DNA of 64,000 bases from Amorphochlora amoebiformis (GCA_054601695.1 BAAHQB010000006.1:1302001-1366000); one strand, 5' to 3'; shown: positions 1 to 27,615, counted from the first letter of the stretch. Numbers and translations: made by a program. Notes: generated from the sequence alone by a model not told the origin.

Positions 1-54
1 ATATATATTACATATATATAATATATATATATAAAATATATATATAAATATATG

Positions 55-134
<80 letters not shown>

Positions 135-149
135 ACATATATATCAATA

Positions 150-217
<68 letters not shown>

Positions 218-222
218 GTGCG

Positions 223-265
<43 letters not shown>

Positions 266-379
266 TATAATTATAAATATATATATATATATATTATATG
301 TATATATATATTATACGTATATGTTTGTAGTGATATGTCTAAAAATAATAAATAATCTATAGTTATATACTTCTACCAG
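1..379. repeat. (TA)n / (TG)n microsatellite, probable last intron of the left-edge gene
   Basis: Nearly pure TA dinucleotide array with a short TG run near 121-134. It ends in TTCTACCAG immediately before an open exon at 380, so it is most likely the final intron of the gene whose last exon follows. No coding signal is seen; the Ile-Tyr reading frame through it is a by-product of the repeat. Confidence 0.8.
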
Positions 380-523
380 ATACGCGATACGTCCAAGGAG
401 ATTCTCTCTCTACAACGTCAAGTTCGAAATATTTCCACCAAGACTGACGAGAGCCTGCAAATTTCTAAAAAGCTAATCGATGAAGCTCTTCGCGCTCAAT
501 TCCAGGCCTATCGAGACCGGTAA
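380..523 (+). CDS. C-terminal exon of an unrecognised coiled-coil protein (partial)
   Basis: Open exon in the frame that starts directly after a CAG acceptor (377-379) and ends at TAA 521-523, giving 47 residues. The peptide is charged and helical, with segments such as SKEILSLQRQVRNIS and LIDEALRAQFQAYRDR; the heptad-like spacing of L, I and V suggests a coiled coil. The composition differs sharply from the TA array on its left. The rest of the gene lies left of the window, so no function can be given. It could also be a chance open stretch, but the splice acceptor, codon-like composition and clean stop argue for a real terminal exon. Confidence 0.5.
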   Translation: MRDTSKEILSLQRQVRNISTKTDESLQISKKLIDEALRAQFQAYRDR

Positions 524-1129
524 TCGTAGCCAAATCCAACCTACAATCCACCCGACAGTCTACAAGATAACCCTACAACGCTAAGCCATCCAGTCGATAC
601 CCTCGCCTGATTCTAAGAATCTGCCAATTTGACATCAGCCTCGTTCCTGAACCCTCTTCACCTACTTGCCTCTAACGAAAACCGATAACACCACAAGCAT
701 CTTCTTCTTTGTCTAATGCATAGCCGAAACCTTGAATTCCACCCTCTTAGAAGGTGGAGTCAGTGAAATCCTCAGTCTGGCCTAATCCTAGCTTCCGTAG
801 GTATGCCGAAGCTGTAAATAGCCTACAGCGTATAGAGGTAACCATAAACCATACCCTACCCTACAACCCTTACACTACCACATCAGCATCTTAGCACCTT
901 GATGACAGTAGAAACTCAATCCTTTCACTTTCTCTTCACCTCTCTCCCCCTCCCTCTCCCCTCCGTTTATCAATTCCCCCCTCTAATTCCCCTCATCCCT
1001 TTCCCCTGGTCCCTACCTAGATATCTCGCCACTCTTTTAACTCTTATTCTCTTCTCACTCTCTCAAATAGGGATTGTTTAAGGTTTGTTTAGGTTTTGAG
1101 AGATTTTTTTGGGCGGGTGGTTAATACAG
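524..1129. other. Intergenic spacer, then promoter or 5' region of the glycosyltransferase gene
   Basis: Mixed-composition DNA after the stop at 523, C-rich on the plus strand, with a polypyrimidine stretch at 921-1070. An ATG at 902 opens a 58-codon frame ending next to a possible but weak donor (ATT|GTTTAA at 1075). It would encode a hydrophobic, Pro/Leu-rich N terminus that could act as a membrane anchor for the glycosyltransferase. Similar pyrimidine-rich stretches occur inside introns elsewhere in the window (26340-26460, 53790-53940, 57000-57150), so I do not annotate it as coding. No other gene is seen here. Confidence 0.4.
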
Positions 1130-14919
<13,790 letters not shown>

Positions 14920-15411
14920 CTTAGTGACTTCATCATGAGACCTGCGCCGTCTACTGGTTATAATTTAAATTAAATATGTGAGGCTCTGAGTATCGCATTA
15001 TCAACACTGCATGTGATATACCAGTAGACTACGATCAAAATCATGCAATTTATGTAAGCTGTAAGTCTAGATTGTGCTAAATCATAATAATCATGGTGCT
15101 GTGTATCTAGACTCTGGAGAGTCAGTGGAGCTAGACTACTAGTACGTTACATCATGTTTCTCTCAGTATGAAATCACACGATTCTTTATACTAGTTTAAC
15201 TTTTCTCGCGATAGATCTAGTAATCAGGTGTACTAGTGTAGTCTAAACACTAGGTAGTTAGCTAGTTAGTTTATACATCGATATAATTCTTATGCTTAGT
15301 CTATACATATATATATATATATTTGGAATTCAGTATATATTCAAGTATCTATAGAGTATATAAGTTAGATATATTTAGTATATATGCATACATACATATA
15401 TATATATCTAG

Positions 15412-15442
<31 letters not shown>

Positions 15443-15911
15443 GTATACAATACATGTATGTGTGTGTATATATGTCTCACGGACCAGTTGATATTCAATA
15501 GATTCAGCTGCTGATGAGTCCAACTGCGGACATATTACAATTGCACATCGAAGGCAACACCATCACACACCTAGGACGTGCCAAATGAGACCCTACATAC
15601 ACTCGACCTAACAAGAAGACTCCGCGCATGTGATATTCCAACCCAAAACATCTTGCACACCGCTGACCTCTTCGCAAGCCTTTACTCTACCACCCACCCC
15701 TTATCCACCATGCGCTAGAATTCGTATCGGCTCTAGACTATTCGATCCCGTATCCAACAGCACCATTAAGTATTCAATCAGCGCCAATATTGTCTCCCGC
15801 CCAATCGCGCCTCTATTTTCCTCGTATCTTTTAAGTATGTCTTGTTGTCACGATAGTCTTCTTGCGCCTGCGAGCAGCCCCCGAGCGCTGCTTCCGCTTG
15901 GGATGCGGAAG
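14920..15911. other. Convergent intergenic region, palindrome- and CTAG-rich, then GC-richer 3' flank
   Basis: Spacer between the stop of the glycosyltransferase (14919) and the stop of the minus-strand protease (15914). The part 14930-15310 is rich in CTAG and TCTAGA words and has two inverted repeats: GTCTACTGGTTATA (14949-14962) against TATACCAGTAGAC (15017-15029), and AGTCTAGAT against ATCTAGACT (about 15063-15114). These could be 3'-end or terminator-associated hairpins. A TA array lies at 15411-15437. From about 15480 to 15911 the sequence is mixed and C-rich on the plus strand and probably includes the 3' UTR of the protease. No supported gene is seen. Confidence 0.6.
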
Positions 15912-16128
15912 TCATTGATAGTAATTTTTCTTTTCGTTGCCCATCTCCATGAATGCTGAACCATCCGTGGGGACGGGGGGCTCGCTGGTGGCCTTGCCTG
16001 TGGGTTGTGTATCAATATATATATGTATGTATATATGTTTGTACATATATATATTATATATATATATATATGTATATTTATATTTAATATTCATATATCA
16101 GCGCATGTAAAAATGTATTTATATATTG

Positions 16129-16171
<43 letters not shown>

Positions 16172-16732
16172 TAGATACATATATGTTGTCATGCACAAAT
16201 GTACATATATTTTAAAATATATAAATATATGCATAATACATACATACACACATGTCCACACTAGTATGGATCTTGAATCCCTATGTACATATTTTCACGT
16301 CAATCTACATTCTCTCAAACCTCCGTACATCTCTATACAGCTAGTGCTCTCAGAGGTCGAAAACAGCATGTACACGGTCAGTGAATATTCTCTCAACCAC
16401 GACGGGTTAACATACAAGCTCCCACGGGTCCAAATACCCATGTACATATTTACACGGCGTTTTGATAGGGGTGGAGGGCAGTGCAAGGGGAGGAGAGGAA
16501 GAGATAGGAGAGGAAGGGTGAGGAGAGGGGTTAAAGAGAGGGGTTAAGAGAGGGGAAAAGCCGGAGATACATCGATACAGAATGAAGAAGGTGTCGCACC
16601 AGTCCACAGAGAATGTCTCATTCCGCGATATTCCGCGAGGATCATAACAGGGGCGAGAACGCAGGGAACAATGTACAATAGGGCGGGCTGACCCTGTAAG
16701 AAGATTACAAGTTATATACATCGTACATATAT

Positions 16733-16774
<42 letters not shown>

Positions 16775-16968
16775 TGAATAGGTAGACACACATGTGTGTG
16801 ACACACACACATGTATATAAATATATAAATGAACATATATACATGTACATAGATATCTATGTATATTAGTACATGCTTCGCATACTTCATATGTACTATA
16901 GACATCTATGCATCTGTCACTGGATACATTTACATATGATCTAATAGGCATATACAATTGAGCAAGCA

Positions 16969-17007
<39 letters not shown>

Positions 17008-17627
17008 ATGTGCGTGCGTACCCATTAATATTATACATGTATTTTTTTGGTACATATTTGCAACAGATACGTACCTGTTAATTCATCATGTCGCTATATA
17101 CAAATCAAATCATATATATAATACATGATATAACAATAAATACATACATATAGATATATGTAAATATATATATATTTATATATATATATACATATATGTA
17201 CATATTTATATATTTAATATTTTACAATACGAACCATCTTGGTAAGAATTAGGACAACGTCGCACATGACGAGGCCGGCTAAGTAACCAATCATAGCTAC
17301 CGAGAAGAAACCAATACGCGTGCTAGTTGCCTGAGGGCGAGAGAATAGAGAAATAATATAAAGAAAAGATCAGAGCTTGAGAGTAACTCGATATATGGTT
17401 AAGCGTTGTTCGATGTTCGAGTGCACGGGTGTGTATATTTTATATGTACATAATTCACTTACATATGTGTGCATGTCACATACACACATACATATTTATA
17501 TATATATATGTATGTGTGTATGTATATATATGTATATATGTATATACATATTCATATGAATTTCCCTTTTTTCTCCCCTGTATTCATATATGTTGAACGT
17601 AAATACATACACACAAGAAACATGCGT

Positions 17628-17671
<44 letters not shown>

Positions 17672-18343
17672 ATTATTTTATATGTAACATCATAATATCC
17701 CCACATTCACATACAAACACACACAAACACACACACACACACACACTTTCGAGCGAGAAGCAGAGCACGAGTCCCCGAATACCCAGTGGCTCTCCGTAAG
17801 GTAATCAAAGCGCAGAAGGTACGATATGTACAAGCCCGGAATAGCGATATCCCTATCAAGTGTGCCACACATATATCACAGTCAGGTGAAAGGAAGGGAT
17901 ATATCTCCGAGAGGTGAGACTTCGTATGATTTTGGAATGTACCCGAGACCGAGAAGCGAATCCCCGGGGGTAGGGTCCATGAGGCGCGGCATCTTGAGGA
18001 GCATAGGCATAGCCTCGCCCGAGTTCCCGCCGGTTGCCACCTGTTTGGATTTATTCTGTTTTTCAGCTGTTTAAGTCTTCAGTTGTCCGTGAGATGTGGC
18101 ATATATTATGTGTTTAATGAGTTGAATATTAAAGCATGCGTATTTACATACGTAAATATTATGTGTATATATATATTATACATAGTTATATATATATATA
18201 TTATATATGCATATTTATAGATATATATATATATATATATATACTCTATATATATATATATACATATACAAGTATATTATATGTATACATAATATTAATA
18301 TATATATATATATATATATGTACGTATGCATATAACATCTGTA

Positions 18344-18390
<47 letters not shown>

Positions 18391-18719
18391 AGTATAATTA
18401 TATACATTACATATATTCATATACATATAACTCAAGAACATCTATAATATTTTTCCGAGAACATAAACTAAATGCATGACACATTCGTACAATACCTTAA
18501 CCATAACGCTCTGCTGGAAGAAGAAGGGAGACAAAAACACCCAGAAAATATCGTACAAAAATGCGAGGACCAGTAGGATGCCGGCCACCTGAACGAGAGC
18601 ATACAATTCGGATTATTACAAGCTTTGAATTCGGCTCTCTCTCTCTCTCTCTATCTATCTCTATATCTCTCTCTATCTCTCTGTCTCTATCTCTCTCTCT
18701 ATCTATATATATATATATA

Positions 18720-18750
<31 letters not shown>

Positions 18751-18789
18751 ATCTATCTCTCTCTCTCTATATATATATATCTCTATCTA

Positions 18790-18821
<32 letters not shown>

Positions 18822-18893
18822 TCTATCTATCTATCTCTCTCTCTCTATCTCTCTCTCTCTATCTCTCTCTCTCTACATATATATATATATCTA

Positions 18894-18954
<61 letters not shown>

Positions 18955-18973
18955 CTCTATCTCTCTCTCTCTA

Positions 18974-19007
<34 letters not shown>

Positions 19008-19091
19008 TCTATCTATCTCTCTCTCTCTATCTATCTATCTCTCTCTCTATCTCTCTCTCTCTACATATATATATATCTCTCTATCTCTCTC

Positions 19092-19156
<65 letters not shown>

Positions 19157-19223
19157 CTCTATCTCTCTCTCTCTCTATCTCTCTCTCTCTCTCTATCTCT
19201 ATCTCTCTATCTCTCTCTCTCTA

Positions 19224-19256
<33 letters not shown>

Positions 19257-19546
19257 ATCTCTCTCTCTTTCCCCTACTCACGGCTCCCATGATCCATTCT
19301 ACTACATTATTAAAGGAATATAAAAATAAGATTAGTGTGTTATAAATCCATATATACATATATACGTGTGCTATATTAAAAGACGCATACTACATATATA
19401 TATATATATGTTTGTGTATGTATGTATATATATATATATATATATATAATATACATACATACATATATATGTATATATATATACATAGATAATATACATG
19501 TAAAAAATATACATATAAAAAAATATACATATATATATATATATTC

Positions 19547-19579
<33 letters not shown>

Positions 19580-19669
19580 GATATATAACATATACATATA
19601 TATAAATATATGTATATATATATATATAGTTGTACAAATATATCTATACATACTCACATATATATATAT

Positions 19670-19708
<39 letters not shown>

Positions 19709-19722
19709 GGTATATACATTAT

Positions 19723-19776
<54 letters not shown>

Positions 19777-20269
19777 GATTGTTCAATCAACCTTAACGTT
19801 GGGGAGCTGGACGGTGCGCTGAGGGATATCGTTTTCGAGTTCATAAAGGAAGGTACAAAAACAAACAAGAAAGCCAACCAAATACACAAGACATCAGAGC
19901 GAGAATGATTCGTGCTAGCTTGATTTTCTTTCTGCGGGATAGCATGCCATGGAAGTCATGGAGATGTTTGCTCAGAAGAGGTGAAATTCATTGTATTTAG
20001 AGTCCTGTCTGCATGGTTTTACCCAGTCAGTTGATTGTGGACGGTTCTCATCACAGCATAAATAATTGTACAATACATTTATATACATGTATACGTGAGG
20101 GATAGCATGCCATGGAAGTCATGGAGATGTCTGCTCAGAAGAGGTGAAATTCATTGTATTTAGAGTCCTGTCTGCATGGTTTTACCCAGTCAGTTGATTG
20201 TGGACGGTTCTCATCACAGCAGAAATAATTTGTGGAATATTTATGTACATATATTTATACAAATGTACA

Positions 20270-20300
<31 letters not shown>

Positions 20301-20372
20301 ATATGTATATATATATATATATATGTATATACAAATACAGTATATACATGTAGATACACATATATGTATATA

Positions 20373-20411
<39 letters not shown>

Positions 20412-20807
20412 GGAATGGATTCTATTCATACCCGCACATACAAATGCATGCTACATATATGCATTCCTATATCACATTTACAGACAAGGGAGAAATTGAG
20501 AGAGTTAGAGTTGGACCTGAAGAGTGAGCAGAAACGCAATTCCAAGGACGTCCTGGAGAATCCACGCGAATGCTGCCTTGCGATAGACACCCCAAACGGC
20601 CGCAACACCCACGGCGAAGATTGTTACAATCTGTCATGTTCGTTTATATAATGTATCACATATATTTACATGTACATAAAAAAAGACAAATTCTCACAGT
20701 ACTAGCATAAGTCTTAACCACATACTGTGTATATTTATCTATCCATAACATATGTACACACATAATGCACACGTTAATTATATTACAATACCAAAATGTA
20801 CGTATCG

Positions 20808-20845
<38 letters not shown>

Positions 20846-21672
20846 TCATAAATGAATAATATTTAGTAACACAGAGATATATTTATATCCATGTATACAG
20901 ATATCCGTTACACATATGGTTGCAATATGTCACTGACTGTGTTCATCCACGAGATTTCCCCGATCTGAGGAAGCTTGTAAGTAGCGCGGATAACGGATTG
21001 GGGCAGGGTGCTCGAGGCAAATGAAGTTAGAGTCAGGAAAAGACCCTGGATTGGAAAATAAAACTATTTTTATAAATGTGTGTGTATGTATGTATATATA
21101 TATATGTATATTTGTATGTTTATTTTGAATGTATATTTACAAATGTATGCAAATACGAATAGATATTTGTATGTAATATTTACTGCATATAAAATCTAAC
21201 CCGTGTGCATCTGTGCATGAAATGCTTATATATATATATATATATATACATATATGTATATATACCACAGTATATACATATATATGTATACAATGTATAT
21301 ATACATATATATATATATATTGTATAGTTATCTGTATAAAAATATACACATGTAAATGTTCATAAACAGTATATCTTGCGTAATATAAGGTATTTTTATT
21401 ATTGCAAATAAGTTATAGCATGTAATCCAAACAATTATGAATAGATGTATTAAATAGGTAAAACATACGTGTCGAAGTTTATTACCTGAGCACCAGCGAG
21501 GCAGAAGATGAAAACAAGAACCTACAATACATTTTACATCATATAAATCGCGTGTTGTACTTCAGTCTTTCTTATTTTAAAAATTTCTTGTTTTGATATA
21601 CATACATACATAATTTCGTATTGTATGTAACTTATATAATATATATATATATATATATATAATACATACATA

Positions 21673-21714
<42 letters not shown>

Positions 21715-21950
21715 TTTGGGTTTGGGGTAGGTTTACGTAGATGAGATAGTCGATATAGTAGAATAAGACCACCAGTCCGAGAGAAGCGACCACGATGAAT
21801 CCCTGGTTGCACATGTGACATAAACGTTACGGATATAAATTTTTACATTTCGTGTACATGTTAACATGCATATTAAAAAAAGAATGTATGTGATTGTTTG
21901 TGTATTCAATGGTATATTTTTATATAAATACCATGTATACTCATGTACAT

Positions 21951-21990
<40 letters not shown>

Positions 21991-22589
21991 TGTATATGTA
22001 TGTATGTAAAGCTATGTGCATATAATCTTATGTATAATATATATACCCACAAATATATGTATATATCTTATATATTTATATAAATACATATGTATGTATG
22101 TATATATATATGTGTATCTTTATATACATAGTAAAAAAACATATTCTCATACACATATATTTCTATACAAATATTTATACAAACGTAAATATATATATGT
22201 GTATACATGTTTATATATTTATGTTTGTAAATGAAGCACCCAGGCGAAATATTCGTTGAGAACTGCAGGTTCTTCTTCCTCCTCCTACATACATTTACAT
22301 ATACATTAACTTACGTATATTATGTTATATATATATATGTATGTACATGCAATATATAATAACATGTAAAATATATATATATATATGTATATATTATAAT
22401 ATATACACATATATATGTATTACATACATATATATATATGTATATTACGTGTATACATAGTGTGTATTCATTATATATATAAATGTATGGGACAACCATA
22501 CACACACGAAAGCATATACACTTACATTAGTACCACTTATTTTTTTATACAGATACATGTACTCTACATATATATACATATTTACATAC

Positions 22590-22643
<54 letters not shown>

Positions 22644-22841
22644 ATACATATATATATATATATATACATATATAATATATTATTTTCATAAAGATAATGC
22701 ATATAATATATATATATATATGTATATCTGGTATTCAATTTTATATGTGCTACCTCTCCCTTCTCAGCCTCAATACGAGCATACCGGCTGGCACCAAGTC
22801 TCTCCTACACGAGTATATGTATGTATATGTATATATATCTA

Positions 22842-22879
<38 letters not shown>

Positions 22880-22934
22880 CTTATGTATGTACACATGTCT
22901 CATTTTTTTATATACATATATATATATATATACA

Positions 22935-22973
<39 letters not shown>

Positions 22974-23120
22974 CAAAATGTACGTCTCTATATGTGCAAA
23001 TATGAATACAAAATATCATAATTATTATTATTATATGTATATATATTTATAGAGTTATATATATACATATATATATATATATATGTAGTATATCTTTACG
23101 ATATAATATAATAATGTATA

Positions 23121-23159
<39 letters not shown>

Positions 23160-23172
23160 CATGCGTAAATGT

Positions 23173-23213
<41 letters not shown>

Positions 23214-23238
23214 GTTTTTTCTAATGAATATCTGTGTG

Positions 23239-23275
<37 letters not shown>

Positions 23276-23277
23276 CA

Positions 23278-23319
<42 letters not shown>

Positions 23320-23393
23320 TATATATATATACAATATGCATACTATGTATGTGTATTAAATGATTGCAAAACACATACACGCACACAATCATA

Positions 23394-23445
<52 letters not shown>

Positions 23446-24141
23446 ATCCCCAACCTTAGACGCCGACCAGTAAGCACCACCAGCAACAGTTCCAACTGAA
23501 AGATAGAGAACGTAAATGCATGTATCTGTACGCACTTAAAGACTAAAAAGCACATGATAAAATGCAAATTGACATATCATACATATTTCATACATATATA
23601 CAAACATATATATTCACATATTTCAATTATTATTTTTTATGGAATATCCCTAGTATAATTACATAGTACCAGCCATTAGGACAAGAACAGCGATCGAGGC
23701 ATCAAAAGGCGGTCGCCTGTACTTCACGACGCTGCCGACCACTGAGTAGTGCTTATCCATCGCGCTGAAACACAAGGATCTCTTAGGATTTCGGCACTCT
23801 TCGATAATGGAAATAGAACAAGGAGAATATAAATTCTCACTTGAGAAGAGCCTCTCCGGTCTGGTTGTTGACCATGAGGGCCGGGATTTTGAGGGGCTTC
23901 TCATTCAAGTCACCGCCCATCTCGAAGATCTCGGTGCCGTTGTTGACAACTACGCATCTGAAGTGAGCTTGTGAGATATACATGTACATACATATATATA
24001 TATATATATGTATATATATATGTTCTTATACATTTATGCAAGTATATGTGTATACAGACGCGTAGGATAAGAATTCATACAGATGGATAGATACATATAT
24101 ATACATATATATTTATATATATAGATATATACATCATATAC

Positions 24142-24199
<58 letters not shown>

Positions 24200-24818
24200 G
24201 ATAGAATCATTCAATCTCTGCAGGGTTCACATATATGTGTATATATCCATGCAATACATGTATGCATACTTATGTTATTATTCACCCAACAGCTCCAGCC
24301 TTCTCTGCGTTTGCGCACTTGGTACGGAACGGACATTCACCTCTGCCAGCCACGACGATGGATCCACGAACTCCGGACAGAGGCTGGGAACGCAAACACA
24401 CAACGTGAAAACCCACATTCAGGGATAGCAAACAACTAACCTTGCATGCGAGGAAAGGCTTCGCCTTAACGAATGGCTTTTTTTCGAGAGTGGTGTTAGT
24501 GTTGCCCACAGGACCGTAGATGGCGACATACTTTCCCGCTTCACTAGGGGGCTTTTCGATCTGTTTCCCATGAGCAAATGAGGATCAAAAGGGGAAATAG
24601 TATTTTCAAGCGTGATTTTCGGTGGTATAGAACTTCGATTCCACGAGTATTTTCTAGAAAGCAATCAGTGTGATGGAAAGTACGTAGGGTGGAATGTCTC
24701 AGTAGGCAACGCTTCTCTCCAGGAGAAGAGTCTAAGGGAAAAGGGTCCTTACGTCGATCAATCCGTAGTCTGCTCTGGCAACAGCTAGTATAAGGGATAG
24801 CAGGATACGTGAGATCAT
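15912..24818 (-). CDS. SPPL2: SPPL2-type signal peptide peptidase-like intramembrane aspartyl protease
   Basis: Multi-pass protease that cleaves type II membrane substrates within the bilayer. Exons in transcript order: 24818-24753, 24560-24441, 24383-24286, 23957-23841, 23764-23670, 23495-23455, 22804-22754, 22284-22240, 21802-21737, 21521-21486, 21045-20938, 20630-20517, 19818-19792, 18588-18496, 18040-17943, 17852-17783, 17330-17235, 16693-16600, 15997-15912. The total is 1521 nt (506 aa) and every junction is GT-AG in phase. Residues 1-16 form a signal peptide ([16 protein letters not shown]). About 60-135 is a PA domain ([13 protein letters not shown]...[22 protein letters not shown]). 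Catalytic motif 1 is YD at 340-341 (LYDIFWVF), motif 2 is GLGD at 390-393 (LLGLGDIAIPG), and the PAL motif is at 450-452 (QPALLYIVP). [11 protein letters not shown] lies before motif 1. The PA domain plus signal peptide point to SPPL2 rather than plain SPP. The exon 18 to 19 junction is the least certain: reading through would stop near 16541. Confidence 0.95.
18637..19268. repeat. (CT)n / (CTAT)n pyrimidine satellite, about 630 bp
   Basis: Almost uninterrupted CT, CTAT and TA units on the plus strand, interrupted by about seven TATATATATA islets at somewhat regular spacing. It lies inside the protease intron 18589-19791, so the sense transcript carries the purine strand (GA/GATA). Long Ser-Leu reading frames across it are artefacts. 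Confidence 0.9.
19936..20230. repeat. 132-bp intronic tandem duplication
   Basis: Copies at 19936-20067 and 20099-20230 differ at only two positions and are separated by 31 bp, so the period is 163 bp. The unit is unique mixed-composition sequence (GGGATAGCATGCCATGGAAG at its start), not a microsatellite, and lies in the protease intron 19819-20516. No reading frame or known element is recognised. Confidence 0.9.
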
Positions 24819-25180
24819 TTTTGCTCCCTTAGATACCTGAAATAAAACCCACGCATTAGCCATATTCAGCCGATGGAACCCCGGGGGGGGGTAGCCGAAA
24901 ACATTCGGTCTGCTGCACAGATATATAGAAGTGGAAGGTTTGCCAGAGAATCCAACGGAGATATACAGAAAGTGGTATCGTGTATACGTAAAAGGGGGAA
25001 TTGAGGATTGCAGGGTCGGGCGGAAGGAGGACACGGGGTTGGACCCGGCACAGAGCACTTGAGGGGAATTCGCCTTTTAAGACCGAATTTCGGAATCTAC
25101 TCCGAAAACCCAAATATCTTTTCGGTCTCGGTATCGATCCATAAACCTTGGCGCCACCCCCCGCGCTCTTCTCCGCTTCA
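24819..25180. promoter_or_regulatory. Divergent promoter region between SPPL2 and POLA2
   Basis: 362 bp between the two start codons, with no TA array, and including a short G run on the plus strand (24883-24891, GGGGGGGGG) and mixed GC-richer sequence. Both genes must have their 5' UTRs and core promoters here. No TATA box can be placed with confidence. Confidence 0.7.
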
Positions 25181-26564
25181 ATGAGCGTAACACAGGGCGA
25201 TGTCTTTGAGACTTTCGAGCAATACGACCTACCGAAGCCAAATCAAGCCATTGTCGTGAAGAAATGTAAATTTATTTCGTGAGAATGCTGTCGTGGTATT
25301 GACATTATGTCATTATGTCGGTAGGCGTCGAGCTTTGCAACAAATACGAGCTCTCCGCCGACAATTTAGCAAACAAGTGTGAGCTTATCATCTACAACAA
25401 ACAAGACGGGAAGGGGATCTCCCTCAAGGACTTGCTAATCCTTGAGAAAAAAGTCAAGCAGCAGTGGGAGGCGCGACAGACCAAATATCGCATTCCCCAA
25501 ACCCCGGCAAGAATGAGGAAGCCTCTGGAAATGAATTTAGAAAACCTCACCAACATGGATATGCTATCGCAAGCCCTGAACGTCAAGGTATTCAGACGCA
25601 TTGGCTGTTTCATATGTGAATATTCAACAGAACTGAACATATGAAGCAACTTATTTCAGTTCTTCACAGGCAGAGAAACCAAGTGATAGCTTCATCACCC
25701 CCATCAAGGACGTGAATTTCAAGAGGCGTAGGATTGAGACTCCATCGTTTGGAGCGTCCCCAAGGTGTAAAAAAAGATATCGCAATTTACCATTGGGTCT
25801 TAGATTGGCTTACCCATCAGCATCCTCGCTTCCCCTGCGTCCGAGAGCTTCAAGTCGAGACCTAATATAGGCAAGTCGGTGCATACATACAATAGGGAAC
25901 TCAAGGCGTCGAAGTCAGGCATGAAGCTTAACGTGGAGATTCCTGTCAACATCGACAACCCGTTTGAGGGGAGGTTTCGTTACATGTATGATGAGGTCTA
26001 CGAGAAGTCTGAGAGTGAGTATTTAAATCTCACGCTGTATCATACTTCTCTCATGCTTCTCTTATGCAGACCTTAACTCCATCACGTCATACCTCATGCG
26101 ACGTCTTGAAGAAGATATATCATCGAGAGAAGAAACCAAAAAAAATGAGGAGATTGAGTTCTCCCCTGTCAACTTCCCAGCTCAGGTGTGCCCACCCACT
26201 CTTTTCCAAAACCTTTCACCGTAGTTTCAACCCCTCTTTCTGCAAGTACATCTACCTTTTCAATGGAGTTTCAGTTCATAAATACTCGCCCTGCCTTGAA
26301 TCCTGTTGCTGACCTTAACCATTACTACGTTGCTTTACATTCCTCTATCTCACGTTCTCTCTTCTTTGCCCTCTCTCTTCTTTCCTTTCTTTCATCTCTC
26401 TCTCTCTCTCTCACTCTCACTCTATTTGATCTTTCCTCCTCTTTTTTCTCTCTATCACAATCTATCCTGATTGTCGGTAAAAAATATTATTATTATATTA
26501 TATATATGTATATATATTTATATATATATATGTATATATATATATCAATATATTATATGTATTA

Positions 26565-26599
<35 letters not shown>

Positions 26600-26628
26600 C
26601 GTCTGCACGTATATAAACAGAGTCTTAC

Positions 26629-26670
<42 letters not shown>

Positions 26671-27566
26671 TGTATGTATATATTACATAAAAATATGAAT
26701 TTCATGTATTTGTAAACATCGTGACATCATTCCGTCAGAAATCTGTGTTCATCGCCGGAAGGGTCGTTTGCGACGCTGAGGGCAAACTGAACGCTCAATC
26801 CGTGCTGTTGGAGGGTGACCGTGCTACTTCTGCCGGAAATAGTATTCGTCTGGATATCAGTAAGCTTGAGTCTTACGCGCTCTTTCCTGGCCAGGTAGGG
26901 ATAGATGAGCTCTTGTTCTTAGTTGTGACACTTACACGACAGGTGGTAGCGCTCCAAGGGTTGAATAGCACTGGTCAGTGCTTCGTTGCCTCCAAGGCCT
27001 TTCAGGTGACTGTACACTATTTGAGTACACAATATTCGACGTCTTAAAACAATTGTAACTACTGTGTTTCTCCAGCCAAAGTGTCCTGCACCGCGCAACC
27101 CATCCGTAGACGAGCTCCAGGATGATACGAAGAGCCTTCAGTCCAGACCTACTTCGGTCATGATCGCTTCCGGTATCAAGACCACAATACTTCAATGACC
27201 AGATTGAACTGACCTGCTGCTCAGGCCCATTCACAACGTCGGACAACATGTTATATTGGCCCTTGAACGCGTTATTGGAGTGCGTTGAAGAGAAGCAGCC
27301 GGATGTTTTAGTGTTGGTGAGCAGTTAATGGATCCAACCACGACCTGAACTTGAAAGTGAAAAACGAAATTTTCTTAGGCCGGTCCTTTTGTTGATTCGG
27401 CTCACAGGGACGTCTGTATGGGGAACCTTGACTTGACTTTTGAGGCCCAATACGAAGCCGTCATGCATACTATTGAACAAAAACTTGCTGCCTCACCAAC
27501 TAGGGTTCTGGTGTTGCCCAGCCTTAACGGTAGCTGTCAACCCAGAATGTACATAAATACATATAC

Positions 27567-27615
<49 letters not shown>

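Noticed and set aside
899-1081. Pro/Leu-rich 59-residue frame as a separate gene
   Set aside because: Low-complexity pyrimidine tract like those in introns elsewhere; kept only as a possible first exon of the glycosyltransferase.
15630-15959. Plus-strand frame of about 110 codons antisense to the protease 3' end
   Set aside because: No ATG start, no recognised motif, and it overlaps the supported terminal exon of the protease on the other strand.
16541-16600. Protease ending by read-through of exon 16693-16600
   Set aside because: Possible, but a GTGCGA donor and a good acceptor at 15998 give an in-phase terminal exon; noted as alternative.
18561-19323. Ser-Leu repeat reading frames of more than 230 codons
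   Set aside because: Pure product of the CT/CTAT satellite, antisense to an intron of the SPPL2-type gene.
19968-19992. Resemblance of AGAGGTGAAATTC in the 132-bp duplication to small-subunit rRNA
   Set aside because: Only about 13 bases match and the flanks do not follow the rRNA sequence, so it is taken as chance.
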